NCBI GenBank assembly: GCA_035578175.1
Contig: JAQMRL010000012.1
Location: forward strand, 19,478,048-19,542,047
Direction of reading: 5' to 3'
From: Catonia carolina
Lineage: Eukaryota; Arthropoda; Insecta; Hemiptera; Achilidae
Length of the DNA stretch: 64,000 nt
Shown here: in pieces, positions 54,470 through 64,000 of the stretch
How the letters are laid out: the number at the start of each line of letters is the position of its first letter
Position numbering within the stretch: position 1 is the first letter of the stretch
Notes under the pieces: model-generated
The model's input: the letters and a program-made list of their open reading frames with translations, nothing else
Told to the model about the DNA's origin: nothing
The model's database searches: none
Position numbers and translations under genes: made by a program

Positions 54470-54860
54470 CAGTAGGCTTAGTGGGTGAAACCTTGTCAAC
54501 CAAATTAAAGAAAAGGAGGTTAGAGTATTATGGACATCTAATGAGATTACGTGACAAAGAGAATGAGACCTATAAACTCATTAAATACCAAGAGCAACTT
54601 AAAACAAGAGATAAATGGATGAAAGAAATCGAAGGAGGCCTAAAAACTATGAAAATTTCAAGAGAAAGCATTGAGTATAAAGACTTTTATAGAAACAAAT
54701 TAAAATCTTTTGTAAACTTTCCCGTTACGAAGGTGCAGAGTTGGGCAGGCCTGGACTGAAGAACGAAAACAGGCTTTTCGTGTTAAAATGAAGGAATTTC
54801 ATGCCTAAAAAAGCAGCTCAGGAATCCATCCAAAAAGCGAAGAAATGGATTGCGTAACTA
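54470..54860 (+). pseudogene. LINE C-terminal relic
   Basis: GETLSTKLKKRRLEYYGHLM then RLRDKENET corresponds to the RRL.W.GHL.R. block at the end of many LINE reverse transcriptases. It continues to MKISRESIEYKDFYRNKLKS and frame-shifted QESIQKAKKWIA. The acceptor-like TTTTCAG at 54448 is probably incidental. Confidence 0.72.
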
Positions 54861-55237
54861 GTGCGCTCTTCAATGGGCTAGTCAAAATAACAAAAAAACT
54901 CTGAAGTTATTACGTTATTCGTAGAAGAATATTCATGTTTCACTTAAAAAAATATTAATTTTATTTATTAAACATAGTGTCAAATATTAAATCACGTTTT
55001 ATAAAATAGGCCTTTATAAACTCATCAAAATTGGTTAATGTACAAATTATCTCGCTACAAAGAGAAAGGGCCAAGGATGTTTTTGAAGAAGTTTGAAAGA
55101 AAACTTTACTAACCTGTAGGTTAGGGAAAAGTGATTGTTCCAGAATTCTCATTCATTTTCATACAATCATGTTGAGTTTTATGTATTTATTTATGCGATA
55201 CTTTATTCTGAATCTATGTTTTATTAATATTTTTCAG

Positions 55238-55336
55238 GTTTATGTTATACCGAATTTGGTGCTAGAGTACGACCAAAAGCAGGCTCAGCATATGTTTTCG
55301 GAAATTTTACTTTATGAAGAATATAATATTTAATAG
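55238..55336 (+). CDS. Exon-like segment of unknown gene
   Basis: Preceded by TATTTTTCAG and followed by a strong donor ATAG|GTAAGTG. In the first frame it reads VYVIPNLVLEYDQKQAQHMF, SEILLYEEYNI and then TAA just before the donor. The balanced amino-acid composition and good borders argue for a real exon. It would carry the stop of a coding sequence, with a further 3' UTR intron, or belong to another phase. No partner exon was identified. Confidence 0.4.
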
Positions 55337-56104
55337 GTAAGTGAAAATTTTAGACTATTTGAATAAATTAAATATTATTTAATTTTGTTTAGGCCTACTT
55401 CAAAGCATATTTTGTGTCCGGTTTCTACATGATCAACATTTCTTCTTTAAAACACATCACATAACCTTTTCACTACGACAGGGTGATTGTCCACGGGTGT
55501 TTCTCTTCGATTCACTTATACAGACAGCTACATCTGTGAGATATTTGAATGGGTCAACGGAAAAACTATGCAAGTAACAAAAACAAATTTTTACAGAAAA
55601 TGAAAGATACCATTTGATTCTTAGCTGTAGGGATATAATGATTTTTCACTGTATGACGATTTTGTTTCAAGAATTTCTGAGATTTTAGTTATAATTCTAC
55701 CTATTAGAATTCACTATTATGATCGAATAGAGGACTTATTGAACGTATTCCACTGAAACCTTACTTTTGTAAATTTTGTCAGTTTTTCTATTAAGCCATT
55801 CATTTGGGCTTAAAGTACTTTTATATGCGATTGATTTGGAACTCATGTCTCGGTTGAAAACACACCTTGGATAATAATGGATTGAAGATGTTTTACAGAT
55901 TGATGTCTCGAAGTTCGGTACTTTCAACAGGGAGAAACTAACGGTACATATATATATAACTGATCTGGCTTTGTGGCAAAGAGCCCCGTAAAGTATGAAC
56001 ACAAGTCTCCATCAGGGAACCAGTCATTCGGTTGTGGAAGGAGTTGGGTTTGTATAACTTTTTTCCACTAACTTCTACGTAGAAGGGACTACAAGACAGG
56101 ATCA

Positions 56105-56735
56105 ATAAAAGAAAGTTATTTTAATCAAAATCGGTCAACCGGAAGTATTTAAGTAGTTCGTATAATTTTCCTTTGCAATTTTCTCCAAAACGGCTCTTAC
56201 GATTTATTTTAAAAATCGCTTCATTAATACATTTTTAATTAAAAGGCCTACGATATACTAACTGCCATGCCTGCTGAAATTCTTGGGGGGCCAGTGCTCT
56301 CGTGGTAAAAAATGGTGTTCTAAAGAATACGACCTTAATATGGAATTAAGGGCAAGAAAATTTAATTACCGTTGTAGGAAATTTAAATACCTACTACTTT
56401 TATTTCAAACATTGTATGTATGTTCCTTATATAAACTAATAAAGAATGAAATTTTTAAAGATTGTCGCCTTGGTAGGCTATGCATTTCATTACAAAAATT
56501 TATTTAATCAAAATTATAGAAAATTTAGAGACCTATAATTTTTCTTTCAATTTTCTTTCTTCATAGCCTAGTTTAGTGTCAATTAGTGTTTTCCGTATCT
56601 TTAAGTCCTATAGAGATTGATTTTCATTTACCATCATTCACTCAAGAATAAAATTAGGTTACATTTTCATTTTTACATTGGCAAGAGAAAATCGTGTGAG
56701 TGATTCACACCAGATTTTTTTAAAATAAATGTACA
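56105..56735 (+). repeat. Family A, headless copy
   Basis: TCAAAATCGGTCAACCGGAA, GGCTCTTACGATTTATTTTA, CATGCCTGCTGAAATTCTTG, middle segments, and the tail GGCAAGAGAAAATCGTGTGA, GTGATTCACACCAGATTT. Confidence 0.88.
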
Positions 56736-57744
56736 TTTTTCTGAGAAATAATGTTAAAATAATTTTCTTTTAATGAAATAGTAAACCTAACCTAAAAATA
56801 CTCAAGTTTTTTTTAAGTAGCTACATATTAACTATTAATACTTACGCTACATTATGAACTAATGCCGTGAAAAGGATTTATTGAAGGTTAAACATCGTAT
56901 TAAAAAGAAAAGCTTTATATTATGTTTTTCCTAACGTGATAATCATATCAATGTTAGGAAAATATGAAACGATTTCCCACCTTTTTCTTAGGGCTACATC
57001 CTTAATAGCCTAACCGTTAATTGATTACACCTTCGAAGTTGCAAATTTTCTTTTCTTATATTTACAAATAATTATTAACGTTAAAATTAATGGTTTGAAC
57101 TTATTAAAGAATATCTTTTAAGAACAAAAGTACAGATATTAAGAAAAAAGTTGTTATTCAGTTATCTTGATAAGTTGGATTAGACATAAACTTTTCTTCG
57201 TAACATGTAATGATTTTTAACGTTTAACCTTAAAACTTTAATAAATTGTTACTTTTAAAAAGCTTTTTAACGTTCATACAATGAAATGCGTGTTTAAATT
57301 TTTGAGTTCTTTTCTTATAAGGTGTTATTAAATGGTGTAAGTTATTTTTATAAGGTCGAATGTATGGTTTAGGCCTACATAACATTTGTCATTTGACAAA
57401 GTTCTCGGTTTTTCTTCTCCTTCTTTAAGTAACTACAAAACTATAGAAACTGTCATTACCATCTACTCACTTATTCTTCTGTTTGCCCTTCTTTAAAACA
57501 ATGATTGGAAAACCGCATTGATTTTCTTGCTATTCTTTTTTTATTATTAACTTTATTAATAAAATTCACAACTATTACACAATAAAAAAAAACTACTGAA
57601 TATGGCGGTGGATGAAAGAATGAATGGAATGACATGTTTACGAGCATGGAGAGCCCCATCCACTGACAGGTCTCCGATATGTTATTTAGTTACGTCCTAA
57701 TTCATCGATTAATTAATTAATTAATTAATAACATAAACCGTTTC
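56736..57744. other. AT-rich stretch, no gene
   Basis: No open frame or paired repeat is evident. A (TTAA)n-like run lies at ~57710-57731, just before a LINE 3' end. Confidence 0.5.
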
Positions 57745-58056
57745 TAAAACAGGAGATCCCTGCTGCACTTCCTCCATAATCGTCTTCGAACGTCGTTTAG
57801 TAGATGACAGGAGGAAAGATTACGTATCAGTTCGTTTGGATGAGCGAAAAGTCTGTTGTAGAAGTTTTGATAAAATTGAACAAAAATTTCTGTTACTGGA
57901 AGGGTGTTGAGGTCGTTATATAAGGTAGCGTTAGAAACGTAAGAGGGTGCGTTGACTAATATCCATAAGGTCTTCGATTGAAACCTCTTAAACCGAGCTA
58001 TCACTGACGGTTCAGCTCATCCATAAATTTGACCGGCGTACATCCAAATTGGGCTA
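57745..58056 (-). pseudogene. jockey-like LINE C-terminal relic, minus strand
   Basis: Minus-strand translation reads RFKRFQSKTLWILVNAPSYV, SNATLYNDLNTLPVTEIFVQ, then FYNRLFAHPNELIRNL. This is the well-known IQRFQSK.LR.I..APWYV.N..LH.DL..P.V..EI block after the reverse transcriptase of jockey elements. Upstream, PIWMYAGQIYG in the same orientation fits the preceding P...YG..LWG. It is 5'-truncated. Confidence 0.88.
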
Positions 58057-58314
58057 AAAAGGGATTTTATATACATATATATATATATAATCCCACGTTA
58101 TTTAAGTTATATTCAACAATTTTATGTTCAAATAAAACTTTACTTTAGTTATCAGTCTTAATATTGTATTTGTTTTTAAAAAAAAAACACTTAATTGATA
58201 TTAAAACTAAAAATTTGAGAAAATTTTAAGAGTTTACCTTTCGTAGACGTGTAGGAAAACCATATTCATAAAAATAGTTTTCCATTTAATTGCTCCAATA
58301 ATATTTTTTTAATG

Positions 58315-58395
58315 TGACGATCGTGAGTTGTATGTGACAGTTGTGAGTAGGCTGTGATGGTTGTGAGTTTTGTGTGACAATTGTGAGTTTCAAAC
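58315..58395. repeat. Short tandem repeat, ~20-bp unit
   Basis: Four imperfect units of the type GTGAGTTGTATGTGACAGTT, GTGAGTAGGCTGTGATGGTT, GTGAGTTTTGTGTGACAATT. Confidence 0.8.
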
Positions 58396-59079
58396 TGTGT
58401 AACACTTTTTAGGTGGAATATATTAAAAAAAAAATTAGGTTCAACAACTAAAGCCACTTTTAAGAAATTCAAACCATATATTTAAACTATTCTTAACTAT
58501 ATCTTATTAATGAAACCAAGATTACTAATGATTATGTTACTAATTCAAGTTATTGTAAAAACTCAAGCCATCATAAAACGTAAATATTCCCTTATGTTTT
58601 GATGGGTAGATTAAACCTTGAAAAACGTTGTTCTGGTGAACAGAAAAAATGTCTTCTGCCAACGGAAAAGTAAACTTTCCAGCCTCACTTTTCCTCAAAA
58701 CTTTTATCTTCCAGTCCCTTCTCGAATTACTTTTTGTATTCGGAGAAGGGTCTTCCAAATTCCTTAATTCATTTGCTAATCGGTGATGTTTTGTTTCTAC
58801 TTGTTTGCCTTCTTCACGCAGCGACCATTTGCTTCGTGAGTTGCACCGATGGGGTAAGGATTCGTACCAGCGTACGCTACAGTGTTGTTTTGTTGTAACT
58901 TTTGTACAGTGCTTAGAAAATTCAAGTATTTACGGGAAAGCAAGCATTCATGCTAATATAAAGAAGAAGCTAATATAAAGAAGTTATTCTACACATTTTT
59001 TTGTTATATAGTACGACAAGTTGTTTTAATAAGCATTCTTACCACTAAACATTATGTGATTTCCATTTCAATAAACGTT

Positions 59080-59103
59080 CCCTGGTAAGTATACTTACCA
59101 GGG
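59080..59103. other. Perfect 24-bp palindrome
   Basis: CCCTGGTAAGTA followed by its exact reverse complement TACTTACCAGGG, with no spacer. Confidence 0.95.
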
Positions 59104-59514
59104 CTGAACATAAAAAAAGAAATATCTTACTGTTCTGGCTCTAGAAATACATTATTCAAGTCCCTGTAAAGCAAAATTTAGTATTTTACAACATTTATAT
59201 TTTTCTCCGTAGTAGACCTACTGCCCTATAAAGGGTTAAGCAGTATTGTTGCGCATAACATAAAATGTGTCACTTATGTTTATTTTAAAATTTTACTTTA
59301 AAAAACTACAGTACAGTAAAACTTGTAGTAGATGGTCGGCTGGTTACTCGTGACGGTAGTGAGTCTCGGTGTGTAAAATAGTCCATAACTTTAAAATAAT
59401 GTTATATATATTTTTTATTCTGCATGAATCGCAATAGTAACTACTGCAACATAATGTAATTGAGAAGAGTTGAGTATTTAGATCTTCATACTTCACAACA
59501 TTGTTTAGTTACAG

Positions 59515-60010
59515 GAAAATCCCGCTTTCGGGATTTTTAACTTATATACGTTTTCCCCCCTAAAATGCTTATTAAGGCCGGAAACTTAAAAGAAAATGTA
59601 CTTACTACGAGAGCATACGCCTTTCAAGAATTTCAGCAGACATGACACTTACATTTTTTTGTAAAGAAGTAAAAATGTAATAAGTCGATTTTTTAAAAAA
59701 TAGTAGGAGCAGTTTTTGAGAAAATTGCAAAAATCGTGAAAAATCGCACAAATAAACTACTATTTCTGGTAGACCGATTTTGATTAAAATATTCGTGTCG
59801 GGCCCCCTACGGGTATTTAACTTAAGTTTGAAATTACAACTTCATATTATATTATGTTCACACGCAGACCAATAGCTAAAAAACATATTTTTTTTTTTTT
59901 TTGGATTCAGGGGGCCTGAAAACGTATCCCGTGTAATCTCGAATTCGAAAAATCGAGAAGAAAACCATACTTCCTTCCCTAGTTATTTATATAGGGGAAC
60001 AGAGAATAAA
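59515..60010 (-). repeat. Family A copy, minus strand
   Basis: From TTATTAAGGCCGGAAACTTA through AAGAATTTCAGCAGACATGA and GACCGATTTTGATTAAAATA to the head (TATAGGGGAACAGAGAATAA). A T run at 59890-59902 replaces part of the usual sequence. Confidence 0.85.
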
Positions 60011-60769
60011 AAAACCACCAGAAATATAAGTAAGTACATTTAACGAAGAAGATTCGATTTTGTAGTGTTACCAGATCGTCAATTCTTTTCAACATCTTAT
60101 TTATCTTATTTATAATATTAAACATCTAAGCCTAGTTTGTTCGGGATCTGGGTATAATAAATAAACAAATTTTCTTTTAAGCTTATAACAATTTATTTGG
60201 TTAATAAGTACAATTAATTAATTATTAAACTCAGACTACAAAAAAATTCAATTATGTGTATTTGTGTGATCTTATAGGCCTATAAATTGTGTCTTCTTTG
60301 AAATTTGTATGTATTTATGTACAGGTTCACAGAAACGGATTTGCGCTCTGGAAAGAGATGCGCGGTAGCTGGCCATAAGGAGGGGTGTCTGACGTTATTT
60401 CTGCTCTAGCTGCCGGACAAGCGATATCGATACAGCGTGTTCAAAAATAATACTGTTTTTTTAAAACAATGTTATATCGAATAAATTATAAACAAAATTA
60501 TTTCCTTAAACTTACCCTAACCTATTTCAAAAAAAGAATATAGCCAACTTATTGTCTAACTACAATGATAATGTAACTACTTCTAACAATGGGGTTTCTC
60601 CCATTCATCAGTTGATGGGTTTTACCTTATTTCTGGAAGTTACAGTAATTAGAAATCACCATAACTTTCATTGTTTGGCTATTTGTACTTTACAACGGTA
60701 CATGATTTTATATGGGTGTTTTGTCCTACGTCACGTCCAGTTAGTGTAAGTACGATTCATCTCGGATCA
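60011..60769. other. Stretch without a firm gene call
   Basis: TGTACAG at ~60325 is followed by VHRNGFALWKEMRGSWP, then a stop. This weakly recalls a Myb/SANT helix and is not enough to annotate. A 65-codon frame at 60552-60749 has no motif. Confidence 0.35.
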
Positions 60770-61830
60770 GGCTAGTAGTGTTATTATTACTATCGGTAAG
60801 TTGAGTTTTATCGTGGATTATTCGTTCGTGCGTTTTTCTTTTTGTTTTGTGCGTGGACGTTTTTGCATTTTTGTAATGTATTATAATAATAATGATTATT
60901 ATCATTATTATTATTATTATGATATAATTTTGCATGAGTACTCATGCTCACTACTAACAGCTACTTGTATTTGTGATAAACTGAAGTATGTTACAGAATT
61001 TAAATACTTAGGAGTAATTTTTGATAATAATTTGAAATTTTATAAGCACATTGATAAAGTCTTTAACAAAGCTATAAACATTTTGGGATGTATGTAGGTG
61101 CTAAAATCTTATATGTTAGTAAGAGGGTTTTAAAAATTGTTTATAAGTCATTATAAGAATCAATACTAAGAAACGGAGTTTAAGTGTGGAGGGACTAGCT
61201 TTTCACACTTGAACAAACTTACAAATAGGTATGCAAAATAAGGTACTGAAATTAATCGCAAAAGATAGATTATGACCAGCTTAACTTGATGAAAATTTGT
61301 GATACATTAAGTCCGAAAAATTTTTATAAATTCTTTCACATAATAAATAATTTCAATGAAGATAAATATAAAATTTTAATAGAACACCAATATGGAGTAA
61401 GAAGAAGTAATTATGTTGTACCTCATAGTTATTAAAAAATAATTACGGTGAAAGAGTTTTAAATTGTTTGATACCGCAGTTATACAATTTTCTGCCTAGG
61501 GAAATAGTTAATTGTAGGAAATTTACCGATTTTAAAAGGAAAGTAAAAGTGTGATTACAAAATAATAATTAAGATAAGGATATTAATAGCCTTTAAGAAG
61601 TTGTTATGGATATTCTCTACAGTGGCTGCCTATGCGCCGAGACTATAGGTAATACAGTAACAGTATCACTAACGAGAATGTAAATCTAGGTAAATTAGTT
61701 TGAGTTACAGTAAACTAATTATTGTTTATTTTTTATTGCATGTATATATGTATGGGCACCTGATGTTTAAGTGATGTTAAGTCAGACTGTTGACTTATTG
61801 GGACCCAAAAATGGATAATCAGAGCAGGAA
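60770..61830 (+). pseudogene. Internally deleted LINE with 3' end
   Basis: Starts with a TTCGTGCGTTTTTCTTTTTG, TTTTGTGCGTGGACG leader-like segment, then an (AAT/ATT) run. It jumps to CDKLKYVTEFKYLGVIFDNN, LKFYKHIDKVFNKAINILG, the FKYLG..FD..L.F..HI block of jockey-type reverse transcriptases. Downstream frames give FFRINNFNEDKYKILI-like and VLNCLIPQLYNFLPREIVN, and ...FTDFKRKVKV before a stop near 61553. The 3' part (ATGTATGGGCACCTGATG ... GGGACCCAAAAATGG) looks like its 3' UTR. Most of the coding region is missing. Confidence 0.75.
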
Positions 61831-62049
61831 GATTGTTAATTCATTTAGTCATTAAATTTATTTTCAATTTTTTGTGTAGCGTTACACAGAAGACATCAGC
61901 GACTCTTGGAGGAGGGCACTCTTTTTTTCTCTGTCCCACCCATGCTTCCATCTCTGTTCTTCTACGCAGCGGGCAAGTGCAATGTTGATTTGGGTACCTT
62001 ATAACGTGGTCACTAATGACCTATACTAGTAACCATGAAATTGCGATTT
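61831..62049. other. No recognised feature
   Basis: Includes CTTGGAGGAGGGCACTC and a CT-rich run. Nothing further could be assigned. Confidence 0.4.
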
Positions 62050-62218
62050 TTTTTGTTTAACGTCCGACTGTTCTGCAATTACTGCTAATGCAGACGGTGA
62101 AGGATGAAATGATTTTTTTTGTAACGTATGAAAAGATGCCGTGCCTGAATGGGATTCGAACCCAAGACCGCATGATGAGAGGCGAGCACGTTACCAACTG
62201 CGCCAATGCGGCCGGCAT
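62050..62218 (-). repeat. tRNA-derived SINE, minus strand
   Basis: On the minus strand the head 62217-62140 carries a perfect-looking A box TGGCGCAGTTGG (62194-62205) and B box GGGTTCGAATCC (62152-62163). TTTTCATACGTTACAAAAAA and CACCGTCTGCATTAGCAG, TAATTGCAGAAC follow. It is the best-preserved head in the window. The sequence after the B box does not pair with the 5' end, so it is a SINE, not a tRNA gene. Confidence 0.92.
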
Positions 62219-62860
62219 GATGAAATTGCGAGCCTGGATCTCGATAGACATCAATGCAGTGTTGCCATATTTGGCAGAGTGCGAACGAACTTTTTATCTT
62301 TTATTATCTTATTATCATAAAAATTAGAAATTTAATTTTGTTATGCTTCAGGATCGTTAGCCAAATTTTGAAAAAACTTATAAACAATACTGATAATTTC
62401 TTACTTTGTTTTTTAAAGTATTTCTTTTGATAACTACGGTCGCTGTTCGGAGTTGATTTGCCGGGTTGTTCGTCAAATCACTAAATTCATTTATATTTAC
62501 AACTAAAAATACATTTAATACACTGAAAAAAAACAAATAAAATTTTAAAACCTTTTAACGAAAGACTGTATTAAACAAAATGGTAGGCCTATAGCCTAAA
62601 ATAAACAAATATTTAAAACGATAATGACTTTAAAAATAAACGCCCCACAAACGTTACGAAACGTTGTGTATGTCACGCTTGAATTGAACTGACTGATTGA
62701 AGCAATTCCAATGCCACGGGCAGGGTGGGTGGGGTGGCAAAACTGTAAGGCAGAGCAAGTAGAGGTACATGACTGCTTGTTTACTAGGAAGCAGCTCGCA
62801 ATTTCGTGGTTAATAGTATAGCAGTCGAAGGGACCTTAAATAAATAAAATTTACGTAGGA
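62219..62860. other. No recognised feature
   Basis: AT-rich, with a GGGCAGGGTGGGTGGGGTGG purine run at 62718-62737 that could form a G-quadruplex. No open frame of note. Confidence 0.45.
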
Positions 62861-63000
62861 GATAGGTTGTTTTTTTATGCGTCATTCAATCATGATTAAA
62901 ATTATATTATATTTTCCATTTTACATTATTTACTAATGATTAAACATAGTTCATTTTTTACGTTGGCAAGTGAAAGTCGTGTGATTGTTTCACACTAAAT
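62861..63000 (+). repeat. Family A tail
   Basis: TATGCGTCATTCAATCATGA, TTAAACATAGTTCA, then GGCAAGTGAAAGTCGTGTGA, TTGTTTCACACTAAATTT. It ends 10 bases before the acceptor of the next exon-like segment. Confidence 0.82.
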
Positions 63001-63009
63001 TTATTTTAG

Positions 63010-63146
63010 ATGTAAAACTTAATTACGGATTAGATACACCAGCTGAATTTTGTTCATTTGTTGATACATCGGGTGATGGGGTTAAACTTAAATTGTTCGT
63101 CGAATCATCTTTTGAGCAGACAATTACGTTATTGACAAATTCTTGA
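63010..63146 (+). CDS. Terminal-exon-like segment of unknown gene
   Basis: After the acceptor TTATTTTAG the segment is open for 44 codons: VKLNYGLDTPAEFCSFVDTS, GDGVKLKLFVESSFEQTITL, LTNS, then TGA 63144-63146. Two bases (AT) precede the first full codon, so the incoming intron would be phase 1. Composition is protein-like in a region where random frames are short. The previous exon was not found in the window, and 55238-55336 cannot be its direct partner because it ends in a stop. Confidence 0.45.
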
Positions 63147-63369
63147 TTTATTATATGACGTTCCCAAACTCTAACCTAAAATTACAGATTATTAATATTA
63201 TTTATTTTTTAAATTAAATGTTTTTACGTATGAATATAACCTTACAATATGTTATATTTACATATGGTTGAAAATGAATCGATCGAACTATGGTTTCCCG
63301 TAACCTAGGATTGGTTAATTTGTAATTAGTCATTTAAGTATTGATGTCTTCAACATCCTAGAAAGGGCT

Positions 63370-63570
63370 GAGGAATACAAGGAGGAATGGAGGAATCATC
63401 TTGGCAGGATGGATCAGAGGAGGATTCCCAAGACGATAATGTCTTACGTGCCAGAAGGTAGAAGGGATGTGGGTCGGCCGAGGAAAAGATGGAATTAAGA
63501 TTTTTGTGAAACCGGAACAGGCTTTAAGCCTAATCCTTGTTGGAAAGAAGAAGAAGAAGAAGAAGTATTG
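63370..63570 (+). mobile_element. LINE 3' end with (AAG)n tail
   Basis: Translation gives EEYKEEWRNHLGRMDQRRIP, then KTIMSYVPEGRRDVGRPRKR, W. This is the HL.RM...RIPK......GRR..GRPRKRW C-terminus of a non-LTR element. GGAACAGGCTTTAAGCCTAA and AAGAAGAAGAAGAAG follow, the same 3' end as at 5780-5957. Confidence 0.88.
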
Positions 63571-63655
63571 AGTAAACGTCAACAACCCAGCTCTCTCTCA
63601 TTGGCTAGAACTCAACCAGATCCTTAGCGCGACCCATACTAATTGTACCTAGCAC

Positions 63656-64000
63656 TATTTTTACTTTCTCTTGCCTATATGAATACATTGGAAGGAAAGT
63701 ATTGTACCCCTGAACCCAAAAAACATGTTTTTAGTAATGGTCTGTGTGTGCGCGCGCGCGTGTGTAAACTAAATATCTCAGGAAAGGAACATTGTACGAA
63801 ATTGAAACTTAAAACTTAAGTTAGGTACGACAAGAAAACCCGACACGAACATTTTTATCAAAATCGGTCAACCGGAGTAGTAGTTTATTCGTGTAATTTT
63901 TCTCTTTTTGCGATTTTCTATAAAACGGCTGCTACGATTTTTTTTAAAATCGCCTTTTAAATACAGTTTTATGCTCTACAAGATAGGGTAGGCGCCATTT
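63656..64000 (+). repeat. Family A unit running off the window
   Basis: Head TTTTTACTTTCTCTTGCC at ~63658, a deletion of part of the head, TGTGTGCGCGCGCGCG tract, CGGTCAACCGGAGTAGTAG, and TACAAGATAGGGTAGGCGCC at the window edge. Confidence 0.9.

Larger units (their letters stand above)
58057..59510. other. Stretch without a recognised gene
   Basis: Contains a (TA)n run near 58070-58088 and short TTGTGAG-type direct repeats at 58322-58390 (GTGAGTTGTATGTGACAGTT variants). A 72-codon minus frame (58540-58758) has no recognised motif. A perfect palindrome lies at 59080-59103. Confidence 0.45.

Noticed and set aside
58540..58758. 72-residue minus-strand frame (PLAEDIFSVHQNN)
   Set aside because: Looks moderately protein-like but has no recognisable domain, no partner and no clear start context; could be transposon-derived.
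60336..60390. HRNGFALWKEM as a Myb/SANT exon
   Set aside because: Only about 17 residues before a stop; similarity too weak to support a call.
62140..62217. tRNA gene on the minus strand
   Set aside because: A and B boxes are good, but the acceptor stem does not pair and the sequence continues into a SINE body shared with other loci.

Overview
The window is nuclear DNA of an animal, almost certainly an arthropod and most likely an insect. It is AT-rich, has introns with GT/AG borders, contains no operons or Shine-Dalgarno sites, and is packed with metazoan transposons: Tc1/mariner, Tigger/pogo, hAT, PIF/Harbinger, a Sola-like element, Helitron, jockey/R1/RTE-like LINE pieces, LTR elements and tRNA-derived SINEs. 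The exact taxon cannot be read from the sequence alone.

One host gene is well supported. Five coding exons on the + strand (26045-26393, 30917-31308, 42003-42591, 46740-46994, 49767-50084) join in consistent phase (0, 2, 0, 0) into an open frame of 632 residues. The frame starts with a signal peptide and ends in an acidic tail just upstream of poly(A) signals. I do not recognise the family. Its introns total about 22 kb and are almost wholly transposon-derived. Two further exon-like stretches (55238-55336 and 63010-63146) may belong to a second gene, and a short secreted ORF (49437-49571) sits inside a repeat in the last intron.

Layout. 1-10.3 kb: a tandem ~150-bp repeat, copies of repeat families A and B, LINE scraps and a Tigger relic. 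10.4-13.9 kb: a Harbinger deletion derivative with a MADF-like exon, a MITE, a tandem block and SINEs. 14-19.2 kb: minus-strand family A copies, one split by a 2.4-kb Sola-like transposon. 19.5-26 kb: Helitron helicase relic, a nested foldback, a mariner with ~510-bp inverted repeats and a hAT element with a perfect 8-bp target duplication. 26-50 kb: the five-exon gene, its introns holding family A arrays, two solo LTRs with 4-bp duplications, SINEs, LINE fragments and a mariner relic. 50-64 kb: more family A, a DNA transposon with 33-bp inverted repeats, a ~211-bp tandem duplication, LINE tails and a SINE.

Family A is the dominant and most distinctive component. It is a ~1-kb unit that begins ACTTTCTCTTGCC and ends GGCAAGAGAAAGT followed by a GTGTGA/TCACAC hairpin and CACCAGATTTTT. 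It contains a variable GT tract and an internal ~190-bp duplication. It occurs in both orientations and often head to tail, and makes up perhaps a third of the window. Family B is a ~390-bp SINE-like repeat with a hairpin-rich 5' end. Nesting gives a relative chronology: A is old and was later hit by Tigger, Sola-like, LTR, SINE and B insertions.
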